Below are positions 11,082-20,153 of a stretch of DNA of 64,000 nucleotides, in pieces; the stretch's first letter is position 1; each line of letters opens with the position of its first letter. The DNA lies in NCBI RefSeq assembly GCF_019635455.1, contig NZ_JAHBZJ010000013.1, forward strand, positions 1 to 64,000. Reading direction: 5' to 3'. A model generated the notes under the pieces. It was not told the DNA's origin. It made no database searches and was given only the letters and a program-made list of their open reading frames with translations. The stretch is from Sphingomonas sp. Its GTDB lineage: Bacteria > Pseudomonadota > Alphaproteobacteria > Sphingomonadales > Sphingomonadaceae. The position numbers and the translations under genes are program-made.

Positions 11082-12320
11082 ATGCTCGACCAGCTCGAAC
11101 AACGCCCGATGCTCCTCGCGCTGCTGCTCGGCGGCATCGCGGCGATTCTGTTCGCGATCGGCCTGGATCGCCCCGGCATCCTCACCTTTGACGAGGTGCA
11201 TTATGTGAAGGCCGCGCGGGTGCTGATCGATCTGGCGCACATCACCAATCCCGAACATCCGTTGCTGGGCAAGAGCCTGATCGCACTGGGCATGCTGATC
11301 CTTGGCGACAATCCGATCGGCTGGCGGGCGATGTCGGTCGTGGCGGGAAGCGTCACCGTGGTCGGCCTCTATGCCTTTACCCGGCAGCTGACCGGGGCGA
11401 CGCGCGCGGGCCTGTTCGCGGCGCTGTTCGCGATGCTGGGCCAGATGCTGTTCGTCCAGGCGCGGATCGGGATGCTCGACGTGTTCCTGGGCGTGTTCCT
11501 CGTCTGGGCGGGTGTCGCCTTCATCGCGGCGATGCGGGCAGGGCCGCGATCTGCGTGGCGGTGGTGGATGGCGTGCGCGGCGCTGTTCGGCTGCGCGGTC
11601 GCGGTCAAATGGGCGGCGGTTCCCTATGTCGCACTGGCGGGCGCGCTGTTCCTGTGGCTGCGGCGCGGCGATCCGGCGCGGTTCGGCGCCATGGGTTGGC
11701 CGACCGGCCTGGCCATTCTGGGCGGGGTGAGCATCCCGGTCTATTTCCTCAGCTTCGCCCCCGCCTTTTTCTATACCGAACAGCCGATGACGCTGGCCCG
11801 GCTGATCCCGTTCCAGATCGAGATGTGGCAGTTGCAGACCCAGGTGCTGCCCCCGCACAATTACCAGTCGAGCTGGTGGAGCTGGCCGCTGATGATCCGG
11901 CCGATCTGGTATTTCTACGAACCCGATCAGGGCGCGGTGCGCGGCGTGCTGCTGATCGCGAATCCGGTCGTGCAATGGGGCGGCCTGATCGCGGTGGCCG
12001 CATGCTGGTGGGCGGGGTTTCGCGAAAAGGCGCCCGCGCCGATGGCGGCGGCGATGCTGTGGGTGTTCGCGCTGGGCGTCTGGGCGATCATCCCCAAGTC
12101 GCTCGGATTCTTTTACTATTACTATATTCCCCACCTGCTGCTGTGCGTCGCGCTGGCGGTGGCGTCCGATCACTGGCGCGCGCGGCTGGATGGGAAGGAC
12201 GAATGGCTGCTGGTGGTGGCGGTCGGCCTGTTCGCCTATTTCTATCCGATCCTGGCCGCGCTTCCGCTGTCCGGGGATCGCGGCTTCGAACGCTGGGTGT
12301 GGTTCCCCAGCTGGGCCTAG
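11082..12320 (+). CDS. PMT-type phospholipid carrier-dependent glycosyltransferase
   Basis: A 412-residue polytopic membrane protein with about ten hydrophobic helices. The GT39/PMT signature is clear: a Asp-Glu pair in the first extracytoplasmic loop (FDEVHY, D37-E38) and HPLLGKSLIALG (59-70), matching the HPPLGK motif of protein O-mannosyltransferases. Such enzymes transfer a sugar from a polyprenyl-phosphate to an acceptor outside the membrane; lacking the large MIR domain is normal in bacteria. Whether the acceptor is protein or lipid is unknown. Its stop shares a CTAG with the convergent GT2-GtrA gene, which may make the donor. Confidence 0.87.
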   Translation: MLDQLEQRPMLLALLLGGIAAILFAIGLDRPGILTFDEVHYVKAARVLIDLAHITNPEHPLLGKSLIALGMLILGDNPIGWRAMSVVAGSVTVVGLYAFTRQLTGATRAGLFAALFAMLGQMLFVQARIGMLDVFLGVFLVWAGVAFIAAMRAGPRSAWRWWMACAALFGCAVAVKWAAVPYVALAGALFLWLRRGDPARFGAMGWPTGLAILGGVSIPVYFLSFAPAFFYTEQPMTLARLIPFQIEMWQLQTQVLPPHNYQSSWWSWPLMIRPIWYFYEPDQGAVRGVLLIANPVVQWGGLIAVAACWWAGFREKAPAPMAAAMLWVFALGVWAIIPKSLGFFYYYYIPHLLLCVALAVASDHWRARLDGKDEWLLVVAVGLFAYFYPILAALPLSGDRGFERWVWFPSWA

Positions 12321-13420
12321 TAGCGCCCCCACACGAAGCGCGAGGATAGCGCGAAATTCCACACCGCCGCGACCAGAATCCCGGCGAGCGCCGCCGGCAT
12401 CCAGCGCGCCTGCTGCACATCGTGGAGGAATGCCGCGACGCCCACATTCGCAATCGCCCCGACCGAGCAGACGAGGCAGAAGCCGACCCATCCGTCGAGC
12501 AGCTTGCGGAAACCGCGCAGCCGGGTGTCGCGATAGGTGAGGGCGTTGTTGAGGAAAAAGTTGAACGTCATCGCCACCAGCGTCGCGGCGATCGTTCCCG
12601 TCAGGAAGCTGGCGCCAAGCTGGCGAAAGACCAGCCACAGCACCGCAAAATGCACTCCGGCGCCGAGCGCGCCGATACCGGAGAACATCACGAAGCGGAC
12701 CGGCACCACCCGGCCGAACATCCGGTCGTAGAGCGCGATCAGATATTCCATCGCGACGACGTGATCGAGCTTGCTCTCCCCCTCCTGCCGGGTGCGGAAG
12801 ACATAGGGAAGTTCGACAAAGGCGAGCGTGCGCGGGCTGGCGGTCATGATGTCCAGCAGAATCTTGAACCCGATCCCCGACAGATGGGGAACGATGCCGC
12901 GCACGACATCGGCGCGGATCATGAAAAAGCCGCTCATCGGATCGCTGAGATCGACTTTCAGAACCTGGCGCGACAGGCGCGTGGCAAAGGCCGATTTGGC
13001 GACGCGATCGCGATCCCATTCGCCGGTGCCGCCCCCATCGACGAAGCGCGACCCGATTGCGAGGTCGAGCGCGGCGTCCCCCTTCAGCGCGTCGAGCATG
13101 CGGGGCAACAGCGTCTCATCATGCTGCATGTCGCCGTCGATCACCGCGACATAGGGGGCGGCGGTGGCGCACATCCCCTCGATCGTCGCCGAAGACAGGC
13201 CGCGCCGGCCGATCCGCTGAATCACCCGGACGCGCGGATCGGTGCGCCCCAGGTCGCGGGCCGCGTCGGCGGTGCCGTCGGGACTGTTATCATCGACGAA
13301 TATCGCTTCCCAGCGCCGCCCGGCCAGCGCACGGTCCAGCGCCGCGACGAGCAGCGGCACATTGGCGCGCTCGTTGAACGTCGGGACGACGACCGCCAGT
13401 TCGAGCGGACCTGCGCTCAC
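12317..13420 (-). CDS. GT2 dolichol-phosphate-mannose-synthase-like protein with GtrA domain
   Basis: A 367-residue fusion. The N-terminal GT-A domain (about 5-230) has PTFNE (13-17), DDNSPDGT (43-50), the metal/nucleotide motif DGDMQHD (95-101) and the DPMSGFF segment seen in dolichol-phosphate mannose synthases. The C-terminal GtrA-like region (about 250-365) has four hydrophobic helices, proposed to anchor or flip the lipid-linked sugar. The predicted reaction is NDP-hexose plus polyprenyl phosphate to polyprenyl-P-hexose. The GTG at 13420 overlaps the leuB stop (GTGA); the longer frame lies inside leuB. A convergent PMT-like transferase is a plausible user of the product. Confidence 0.88.
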   Translation of the reverse strand: MSAGPLELAVVVPTFNERANVPLLVAALDRALAGRRWEAIFVDDNSPDGTADAARDLGRTDPRVRVIQRIGRRGLSSATIEGMCATAAPYVAVIDGDMQHDETLLPRMLDALKGDAALDLAIGSRFVDGGGTGEWDRDRVAKSAFATRLSRQVLKVDLSDPMSGFFMIRADVVRGIVPHLSGIGFKILLDIMTASPRTLAFVELPYVFRTRQEGESKLDHVVAMEYLIALYDRMFGRVVPVRFVMFSGIGALGAGVHFAVLWLVFRQLGASFLTGTIAATLVAMTFNFFLNNALTYRDTRLRGFRKLLDGWVGFCLVCSVGAIANVGVAAFLHDVQQARWMPAALAGILVAAVWNFALSSRFVWGRY

Positions 13421-14463
13421 GCCAGCGCCTTCACCACCGCGTCGCCCATCGCCTCGGTCGACAGGTCGCCGCCCAGATCGGGGGTACGCGCGCCAGAGGC
13501 AAGCGCGGCGATCACCGCCGCCTCGATCCGGTCGGCGGCAGCGTCCATGCCCAGCGAATAGCGCAGCATCATCGCGGCAGAGAGGATCGTCGCACAGGGA
13601 TTGGCCCTGCCCTGCCCGGCGATATCGGGGGCGGAACCGTGGATCGGTTCGTAAAGCCCCTTTCCCGCGCCATCGAGCGCGGCGGACGGCAGCATCCCGA
13701 TCGACCCCGCACACATGCTCGCCTGATCCGACAGGATGTCGCCGAACAGATTGCCGGTGACGATGACGTCGAACTGACCGGGATTGCGCACCAGCTGCAT
13801 CGCGGCGTTATCGACGTACATATGTGTCAGCGCGATGTCGGGATATTGCGCCGACATCTCGGTCACCACGTCGCGCCACAGCTGGGAGGTTTCGAGGACG
13901 TTCGCCTTGTCCACCGAACACAGGCGGCCCCGGCGCGCGCGCGCGGTCTCGAACCCGACCCGGGCGATGCGCGCCACCTCCTCCTCGTCATAGGACATGA
14001 GGTCATAGCCCTCGCGCCGGCCGGCCGCGGTGGTCCGCATGCCCTTGTCGCCGAAATAGACGTCGCCATTGAGTTCGCGGACGATCACCATGTCGATCGC
14101 GCCGGCGACTTCGGGCCGCAACGCCGATGCGTCCTCAAGGCCGGGGAAGAGCTTTGCCGGGCGCAGATTTGCGAACAGGCCAAGCTCGCTGCGCAGACCA
14201 AGGATCGCCTGTTCGGGACGAAAACGCCGTTCGAGCGCATCGCAACGCGGATCGCCGACCGCGCCGAACAGGATCGCGTCGGCGCGTTGCGCCAGATCGA
14301 GCGTCGCGGGCGGAAGCGGATGCCCGTCGGCGAAATAGGCGGCGCCGCCGACCGGCGCCTCCGCAAACGTCAGGTCGAGGTCGAGCGCATCCAGCACGCG
14401 GCGCGCCTGCGTCGTCACCTCCGGTCCGATCCCGTCGCCGGGCAGGATTGCGATCAGCGGCAT
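13417..14463 (-). CDS. leuB: 3-isopropylmalate dehydrogenase
   Basis: LeuB oxidatively decarboxylates 3-isopropylmalate in leucine synthesis. The 348-residue protein starts [16 protein letters not shown] and has [26 protein letters not shown] (catalytic Lys region), [19 protein letters not shown] (metal-binding aspartates) and [18 protein letters not shown] near the C-terminus. The ATG at 14463 fits the family N-terminus; 14517 adds an unlikely leader. It sits between recO and the GT2-GtrA gene, away from other leu genes in this window. Confidence 0.96.
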   Translation of the reverse strand: MPLIAILPGDGIGPEVTTQARRVLDALDLDLTFAEAPVGGAAYFADGHPLPPATLDLAQRADAILFGAVGDPRCDALERRFRPEQAILGLRSELGLFANLRPAKLFPGLEDASALRPEVAGAIDMVIVRELNGDVYFGDKGMRTTAAGRREGYDLMSYDEEEVARIARVGFETARARRGRLCSVDKANVLETSQLWRDVVTEMSAQYPDIALTHMYVDNAAMQLVRNPGQFDVIVTGNLFGDILSDQASMCAGSIGMLPSAALDGAGKGLYEPIHGSAPDIAGQGRANPCATILSAAMMLRYSLGMDAAADRIEAAVIAALASGARTPDLGGDLSTEAMGDAVVKALA

Positions 14464-14549
14464 GTTCTCAGGTCCCTTTTCGGCGGCGGTGGACACGGCG
14501 CCGGGCCGGTGCCGCAAATCGACGCCCGCGCATTACCGCGTTCGCGGCC

Positions 14550-15281
14550 TCACGCAACCGCCCTCTTCAGCCGATCGATCAGCCGCGCGCGCGCCGCCAG
14601 GACCTCCGCCGCCCGGCCATGCAGCAGATCGCGCGCCAGGAAATGGCCGGTGATGCGAAGGCCGGCCATGATGTCGGTCCATTCCGCCGCCCCGCCGTGA
14701 CGCAGAAAGGGCGGGAGCGGGAACAGCTGCCGCTCATAGCCCGCCGCGCCGGCGCCGCTCACCGCGCGCCCGCTTTTGGGACTGACAAAGGCGAGATCCT
14801 CGCCCTCCCCGGTCGCGGCGCAGCGTTCGAGATCGAGTCCGAAGCCAAGCGCGGCGAGCAGCAGCAGTTCGTACCGGACCAGCGCCGCCGCCCAACCGCG
14901 CGCCGCCGGCGCCGCCTCGATCGCGTCGAGCATGCCGCCGAGCGCGGCATGGATCTGCGGATAGGCCTGTCCTTCCGGCAAGGTCGCGGCGGTCAGCGCG
15001 GTCGCCCAGTCGAACGCGGCGGCGGGAAGCGGTTCGCGATGCATCGCGGCGCGGCTGTGGACCAGTTCGACGGTCAGCGCGGGCAACTGGTCCTGTGTCC
15101 GTGCGCGCCAGTCGCCCAGGATCACATTGCCCGGCTGGAGCACCGGACGATGCTGGCGCGAACGGCCACCGCGCACATAGCCAGCGAGCATCCCGGCCTC
15201 TTCGGTCAGAGCGCGCACGATCGCCCCGGTTTCGCCATGCGGTCGGATCGCGAGGACGATGGCGGTTGCGGCGAGGTGCAT
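14550..15281 (-). CDS. recO: DNA repair protein RecO
   Basis: A 243-residue recombination mediator that loads RecA with RecF/RecR. The N-terminal OB-fold is recognisable from VLAIRPHGETGAIVRALTEE and GMLAGYVRGGRSRQHRPVLQ, followed by the helical domain with RYELLLLAALGFGLDLERCA. The zinc-binding cysteine cluster of some RecO proteins is not evident; only one or two Cys are present, as is common in this lineage. The gene begins 9 bases after the stop of the upstream BioF2-like gene, so they likely share a transcript. Confidence 0.92.
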   Translation of the reverse strand: MHLAATAIVLAIRPHGETGAIVRALTEEAGMLAGYVRGGRSRQHRPVLQPGNVILGDWRARTQDQLPALTVELVHSRAAMHREPLPAAAFDWATALTAATLPEGQAYPQIHAALGGMLDAIEAAPAARGWAAALVRYELLLLAALGFGLDLERCAATGEGEDLAFVSPKSGRAVSGAGAAGYERQLFPLPPFLRHGGAAEWTDIMAGLRITGHFLARDLLHGRAAEVLAARARLIDRLKRAVA

Positions 15282-15290
15282 CGCCGGGAT

Positions 15291-16217
15291 TTAGCCGCGC
15301 CGCAATTTCCTTGCCAGCTTCTCGAGCCCCATCATGCCGACCAGCTTCTTGCCGCCCGCCACGCTGTGGTTGAATGCGCCCAGCGCCGCCGTCGTCACGC
15401 GGTTGGCCAGGCTCGGCCGCAGCAGCAGCAGATCGAGGCACGGGACCGCGCCGGTCGAGAATTGCCGCTTGTGCTGTCCTTCGCCCTCGGTGAAGTCGAA
15501 GCGCGTGAAGCGCCGCTCCTCGAACAGGTCGCGAAACGCCTCGATCTGAAGGACCGCGCCGGGCGACAGGTCGTTGAACGCCGGATCATGCCCGACATAT
15601 TCGTAGATCAGCGTATCGCCGCGCGCGGGACAGTAGAGATACGCCGCCGGTTCGCCGGCGATATGCAGCAGCCACGCGCGAACCGCGTCACCGGCGCCGC
15701 GCGCCAGCATGTCGCGGACGAATTCCGGCGTGTCGGGCAGCCCCTCCCCCATCAGCTTTTCCTGATAGGTGCGCAGCGCGATGCGCCGGGCGATGTCGTG
15801 GAATTCCTCAAGCTCGGCAGGCGCCGTATAGCGGCGCACGTCGATCGTGCCGCCCGAAACCTGGGCGATCTTCTTCGCCTTGCGCCGGACGCCCTGCCGC
15901 GCGCTGGAGGACAGGCCGGCAAGATAGCCGTCATAGCCGCCGGTCAGATCGGCGAAGTAGCGATGATAACGCTGGCGCACGAACCCGATCATATGGCCGG
16001 AGGCATAGATCATCGCGTCGAGCCGGTCGGCGGGAAGCGAGGTGACGATATAGCCGTGCGCGTCACGCGGCAGCGGCGGCAGGACCGGCAGGCGGCCCTC
16101 GCGCGCCTCGTCCAGGCTGACCGGAACGCGGATCATCGACCGCTGTACCGCCATCAGCGTGCGCGCGCCGATCTGGAAATTGAGCGCGGTCGGGCGCGGG
16201 GCGGTCGTCGCGTTCAT
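15291..16217 (-). CDS. BioF2/FemAB-like GNAT-fold acyltransferase
   Basis: A 308-residue protein with the pattern of the BioF2-like acetyltransferase_6 family: a basic RQGVRRKAKKIAQ segment, then the GNAT core with AWLLHIAGEPAAYLYCPARG, TLIYEYVGHDPAFNDLSPGA and a conserved FDFTEGEGQHKRQFST stretch. Such proteins occur in exopolysaccharide and cellulose-related loci, where they are thought to acylate or transfer aminoacyl groups. The ATG at 16217 overlaps the deacetylase stop (ATGA); the frame extends further upstream only within that gene. An envelope-polysaccharide role is inferred from the neighbour. Confidence 0.8.
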   Translation of the reverse strand: MNATTAPRPTALNFQIGARTLMAVQRSMIRVPVSLDEAREGRLPVLPPLPRDAHGYIVTSLPADRLDAMIYASGHMIGFVRQRYHRYFADLTGGYDGYLAGLSSSARQGVRRKAKKIAQVSGGTIDVRRYTAPAELEEFHDIARRIALRTYQEKLMGEGLPDTPEFVRDMLARGAGDAVRAWLLHIAGEPAAYLYCPARGDTLIYEYVGHDPAFNDLSPGAVLQIEAFRDLFEERRFTRFDFTEGEGQHKRQFSTGAVPCLDLLLLRPSLANRVTTAALGAFNHSVAGGKKLVGMMGLEKLARKLRRG

Positions 16218-17167
16218 GCCGCGCGCTCCTCGACCAGGTTCGACCAGAGCTGCTGCGCCTGGCGCAGGCCGGTGCGGAGGAGGCTGGGGCCGAGCGGTTG
16301 GTCGCAGCGATCGAGCGGCAGGTCGGGCAGGCTGGCGAATGTCGTCGTGACGATCGCCCCGCGCCGTTCGGCGAGCATCGCGCACAGCGTCTCGAACCGG
16401 TGAACATGGATCGCGTTGGGCCGCGTGCCGGCCCGGTTCGACAATTCGAATCCGTGGCTGACGATCGTCACCGCCGCATGGCTTTCGCGCACCGCGTGAT
16501 CGAGCGCGTCGCGCATCTCTGCGGTCGAAAGCGCGCAAATCTGGAAATGCCGCAAATGGCCGCGCTTGTCCTCGATCAGCGTGACCGGCACCTCGACCAC
16601 GCCCTGATGCATGCAGGGCGCGATCCGGCGCGGATCCAGCCCGATCGCGCTGGGCCAGGGATGTTCGGAGCCATTGTGGCTGCTGTCATAGCGGATACCG
16701 AGCGCGGCGAGCGCGGCGAGCGTGTCGTCGCTCGCGCAATAGCTGCCCGCGCGAAACGCGATCGGGCGCGGCGCGCCGGCGGCGACCAGCAGATCGGACG
16801 CGGCGCGGATCAGTTCGCGCTGTTCGATATAGGTGAAGTCGATCAGTTCGAACGAGGCATGGGCGGTTCGATCCTCGTCGCTGGCCGCCGCCCAATTGGG
16901 GTGGAGATGCAGCTGGACATCCTGTCCCGCCTCCAGAATGGCATCGACGACGCGGCGGATCGGATCGAGTCCATGCGCCACCGCCGGCATGGGATCGACG
17001 AAGAACGTCGCCTTCAGATCGTGCTGCGCCAGCATCCGCAGCTGGTGGGAAATTCCCACCCCCGCCGGTTCCAGCGAACGTGCGGCGATGGCGTCGATAT
17101 CCAGCCCGGCGGCGTGGTGGCGCCACATCAATTCGGTATCGACGGTCAGGAATGCGCGTGTCGGCAT
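16214..17167 (-). CDS. polysaccharide deacetylase-like protein
   Basis: A 317-residue NodB-fold protein. It has TVDTE (8-12) as the Asp motif, a central H87-L-H89-P metal-binding motif, AFRAGSYCASD resembling the R-x-P/G-G motif 3, and a late IVSHGFEL supplying a possible catalytic His. No signal peptide is visible, so it may act on a cytoplasmic or lipid-linked substrate. The ATG at 17167 starts directly at the fold (MPTRAFLTVDTE); 17206 is an upstream alternative. It is the first of a five-gene minus-strand run ending at the GT2-GtrA gene. Confidence 0.82.
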   Translation of the reverse strand: MPTRAFLTVDTELMWRHHAAGLDIDAIAARSLEPAGVGISHQLRMLAQHDLKATFFVDPMPAVAHGLDPIRRVVDAILEAGQDVQLHLHPNWAAASDEDRTAHASFELIDFTYIEQRELIRAASDLLVAAGAPRPIAFRAGSYCASDDTLAALAALGIRYDSSHNGSEHPWPSAIGLDPRRIAPCMHQGVVEVPVTLIEDKRGHLRHFQICALSTAEMRDALDHAVRESHAAVTIVSHGFELSNRAGTRPNAIHVHRFETLCAMLAERRGAIVTTTFASLPDLPLDRCDQPLGPSLLRTGLRQAQQLWSNLVEERAA

Positions 17168-17227
17168 GATCGGCGCTCTATCGCACGCGGGTGAAGAAAT
17201 TCCCAAGGAAGCGGCCAGCGCCCCGCT

Positions 17228-20017
17228 TCACGGCTTGATCCCGTACCGCGCATATTCGGCATCGATGCCCGGCGACATCAACCGGGCGCCAGCCAGATCC
17301 GCGGCAGCCCGCGCGTCGCCCCTGGACTTGCGGATGACGCCGCGCATGAACACGCTGGCGGTCAGGTCCGGTTCCTGCTGCAACGCCGCGTCGATATCCG
17401 CCAGCGCGGCGTCCATGCGCCCCATCCGGAAATAGACCAGCGCGCGGCTGTCGAGATAGGCCGAATTGTCTTCGCTCAGTTCGATCGCCTTGGTGCAGTC
17501 CTGAAGCGCAGCCTCCAGTTCGACATTGTGCGTGCCGCGCATCCAGCATCGCGTGTTGAACAGTTCGGTGCTGCGCGGATAGGATTCGATCAGACCGTCC
17601 ATGATTCCCACGGCCTCCTCGACCTTCCCCGAATCCGCCAGATACTTCGCGCGCTGGGCGGCATAACCGGCACGGACCTTGTCGTTCGTCATCTCGATCT
17701 GTTCGTCCGCGATCGCGATCGCACCGGCATAATCGCCCTTGCTCGCGCGATAGTCGATCGCAAGCTTGATCGCATGATGCGACGAAGGGTCAAGTTCGCG
17801 CGCCTTGTCCGCATCGGCGATCGCCTTGTCATGCCGGCCCAGCAGGTCGAAGACCGACGCGCGCTGCGCGTAGAGGTCGGCGCTCGGCGCGAGCGCGAGC
17901 GCGCGGTCGAAATCGCCGATCGCGGCCGCATAGTCGAACACGGACAGGCGGAATCCGGCGCGGGCGAGATACACCGTCGCCGATTGCGGATCGGCGGCCA
18001 CCGCCTCGTCCAGGATCGCGTTGATCTTTGCGAACGCGCCGGGCCTGCCCTCCTGCCAGCGCTCCGGATATCCGGCCGGCGCCACCAGACGGAGCAGCTT
18101 GGCCTTGGCCATCGCCAATTCGCGCCGCGTCGCCGGCACCTGCGCCGGATCGATCTCCGCGCCGGTGGTGATCAGCTGATCCTCGACGGTCACCGTCCCG
18201 CCGGTCAGCGATGCGCGGCGACGCAGCACCCGGCCGGCAAGCTGTGCGGGAAGCGTTTCCGCGCCGTCAAGCGCGAACCCTGCCCCCGCCTTGGGGAGCC
18301 GGTAACTGACGCGAATCCGAATATTCGAAGGGTCGCCCGTCGTCACCGGCAGGTCCCGCCAGCTGGCACGGCCGCGATCGGGATTGAACGTAATCGCCTG
18401 AACCGCGTGATCGACCGTCAGTCTGCGACGCCCGTCGTCCAGGTTCCAGCCGGGTTCGGCGACGCCGGTGGCGCTGATGATCGCGGTTCCCGCCGCATCG
18501 TCGAAATCGATCCGCCGGCGGACGAGCGCGACGATCGATGCATAGTCGCCGAGCGCTCTCGCGACCATCTGGTCGCGCTGTTCCTTGCCCATCGTCGCAT
18601 CGGCAGTGCGCAACAACTGAACGACGGGTCCGTGCAACGTGACCTTTGCGGTTACCGGCGCAAGGAAGTTGATCCCGGCGCTCTGATCGAAGTCGAGCGC
18701 CACGTCGAATTGCGGCCGCGCATCGGGCTGGAGCGGCAGATCGACCAGCCCCGCCCCCGCCATGCGCAGCGGCAGCGCATGCCGAAATGGTGGCACGTCG
18801 CCCAAATCCTCCAGACGATCGCCGTTCGAGGTTCCGTCGAGCCACAGGCTGGTGCCGTCGATGGTCGCATGCACGATGACATGGTCGAACGCGGCCGGCA
18901 TCGGCAGGCGCTTCGGCACCAGGTCTCCAAGCGTCGAATGCACCAGCACCGCCTCCGCCTCGATGCCCAGTTCACGCAGGATCGCAAGCAGCAGCAGCGA
19001 CTTCGCCTTGCAGTCGCCATAGCGGGCCGACCAGGTTTCGGCGGGCGACTGGGGCGCGTAATTGCCCTGCGCCATACCGTTGAACAGGTATCGCACCTTG
19101 TCCTGCACCAGTCGCAGCGCGGCCGCCGCCCGGCGTCGCGGCTCCGGCGAAGCGGCGGCGATCGCGGCGACCTCCTGCGCCAGCGCGCTACCCGGCGCGA
19201 TCAGCCCCTGGGTCCGATAGAGCGGCGCCATCGCCTTCGATACCGCCTGCCAGTCGGGATAGCTGGCCGCGTCAAGGATCGCGACCGGCCGATACCGCAC
19301 CGGAATATCCTTTGGCATCTCCGGCACCTTCGGGAGCGGGAGGGCAATCTCCAGCTCCTTCATTCCTGCGACCGTCCGCGGTGGCTGAATCCTCGACCAG
19401 TCGGCATAGGAGCGCCAGACGATCGGCGCCGCTTCCGGCCAGATCAGGCGGACGCGCCCGAATTGCGTGCGCATCGGCTCAGCGAACAGCGGCAGCGAGC
19501 TTTGCACCTGCCCGCCCAGCACGCGGTCGCGGCGGGTGACGGTGAAGCGCAGTCGCAGCACGTCGCCGACCCGCAGCCCCTCGACCGGCATCGTGGCGGT
19601 CAGCACGCCGTCGAGTTGCAGCTGCTCCAGCTTCTGCTCGCGGCGAATTACCGGAATCTGCTTCCCCCCGGCGAGCAGGTCGATCGTCTCGCTGCCGCGC
19701 AGGATGCTGGCGCTGTGGACCGTCAGATCGCCCTGGTCCGGGTTCCACGGCAGCTGGATTGTTCCCGCCTGGGCCAGGATTTCGGGGGACGCGATCCGGG
19801 TCGCACTTTCGACATAATGCGCAACCTCGCCATCGGCGAGACGCTCCTGCTGGTCGATGATCAGGAAGATCGGCGAGGCGTCGGTGATCGTCGTCATATC
19901 GACCGGCGGCGCTGGCTTCACCCACGCCGGCACGGGCGCATAAAGCAGCTTGTCGCCTGCCCATGCGGGCGCGACGACGACGGTCAAAGCCGCGAACGGC
20001 GCAATGATACGGATCAT
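17228..20017 (-). CDS. large periplasmic DUF3857/transglutaminase/TPR protein
   Basis: A 929-residue exported protein. Signal peptide about 1-20 (ending AWAG); DUF3857-type beta domain about 60-210; transglutaminase-like core about 270-420, with C336 in WSARYGDCKAKSLLLL and a following FDHVIVHATIDG (His) and WLDGTSNG (Asp); a second beta domain; then TPR-like helical repeats from about 640 to the end (LARAGFRLSVFDYAAAIGDF and similar). The Cys-His-Asp triad suggests a peptidase or amide-bond activity in the periplasm. The ATG at 20017 gives a clean signal peptide. The natural substrate is unknown. Confidence 0.85.
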   Translation of the reverse strand: MIRIIAPFAALTVVVAPAWAGDKLLYAPVPAWVKPAPPVDMTTITDASPIFLIIDQQERLADGEVAHYVESATRIASPEILAQAGTIQLPWNPDQGDLTVHSASILRGSETIDLLAGGKQIPVIRREQKLEQLQLDGVLTATMPVEGLRVGDVLRLRFTVTRRDRVLGGQVQSSLPLFAEPMRTQFGRVRLIWPEAAPIVWRSYADWSRIQPPRTVAGMKELEIALPLPKVPEMPKDIPVRYRPVAILDAASYPDWQAVSKAMAPLYRTQGLIAPGSALAQEVAAIAAASPEPRRRAAAALRLVQDKVRYLFNGMAQGNYAPQSPAETWSARYGDCKAKSLLLLAILRELGIEAEAVLVHSTLGDLVPKRLPMPAAFDHVIVHATIDGTSLWLDGTSNGDRLEDLGDVPPFRHALPLRMAGAGLVDLPLQPDARPQFDVALDFDQSAGINFLAPVTAKVTLHGPVVQLLRTADATMGKEQRDQMVARALGDYASIVALVRRRIDFDDAAGTAIISATGVAEPGWNLDDGRRRLTVDHAVQAITFNPDRGRASWRDLPVTTGDPSNIRIRVSYRLPKAGAGFALDGAETLPAQLAGRVLRRRASLTGGTVTVEDQLITTGAEIDPAQVPATRRELAMAKAKLLRLVAPAGYPERWQEGRPGAFAKINAILDEAVAADPQSATVYLARAGFRLSVFDYAAAIGDFDRALALAPSADLYAQRASVFDLLGRHDKAIADADKARELDPSSHHAIKLAIDYRASKGDYAGAIAIADEQIEMTNDKVRAGYAAQRAKYLADSGKVEEAVGIMDGLIESYPRSTELFNTRCWMRGTHNVELEAALQDCTKAIELSEDNSAYLDSRALVYFRMGRMDAALADIDAALQQEPDLTASVFMRGVIRKSRGDARAAADLAGARLMSPGIDAEYARYGIKP

Positions 20018-20153
20018 GTAAAGCCCCCTGTCTGCGACGAAACCTAGCGGCGCGCATGTGATGGGCAAGCGCATTTGCGACCGATCCGGAACCGCGCGGG
20101 ACGCCCGGGGGTTGGACGCGCATGATCGTTTCGAATCCGGTCCGGTCGACCCG

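Noticed and set aside
17528-20047. 839-codon plus-strand frame opposite the transglutaminase gene
   Set aside because: Composition is Arg/His/Gln-rich and the opposite strand carries a signal peptide, catalytic Cys motif and TPR repeats. It is a shadow.
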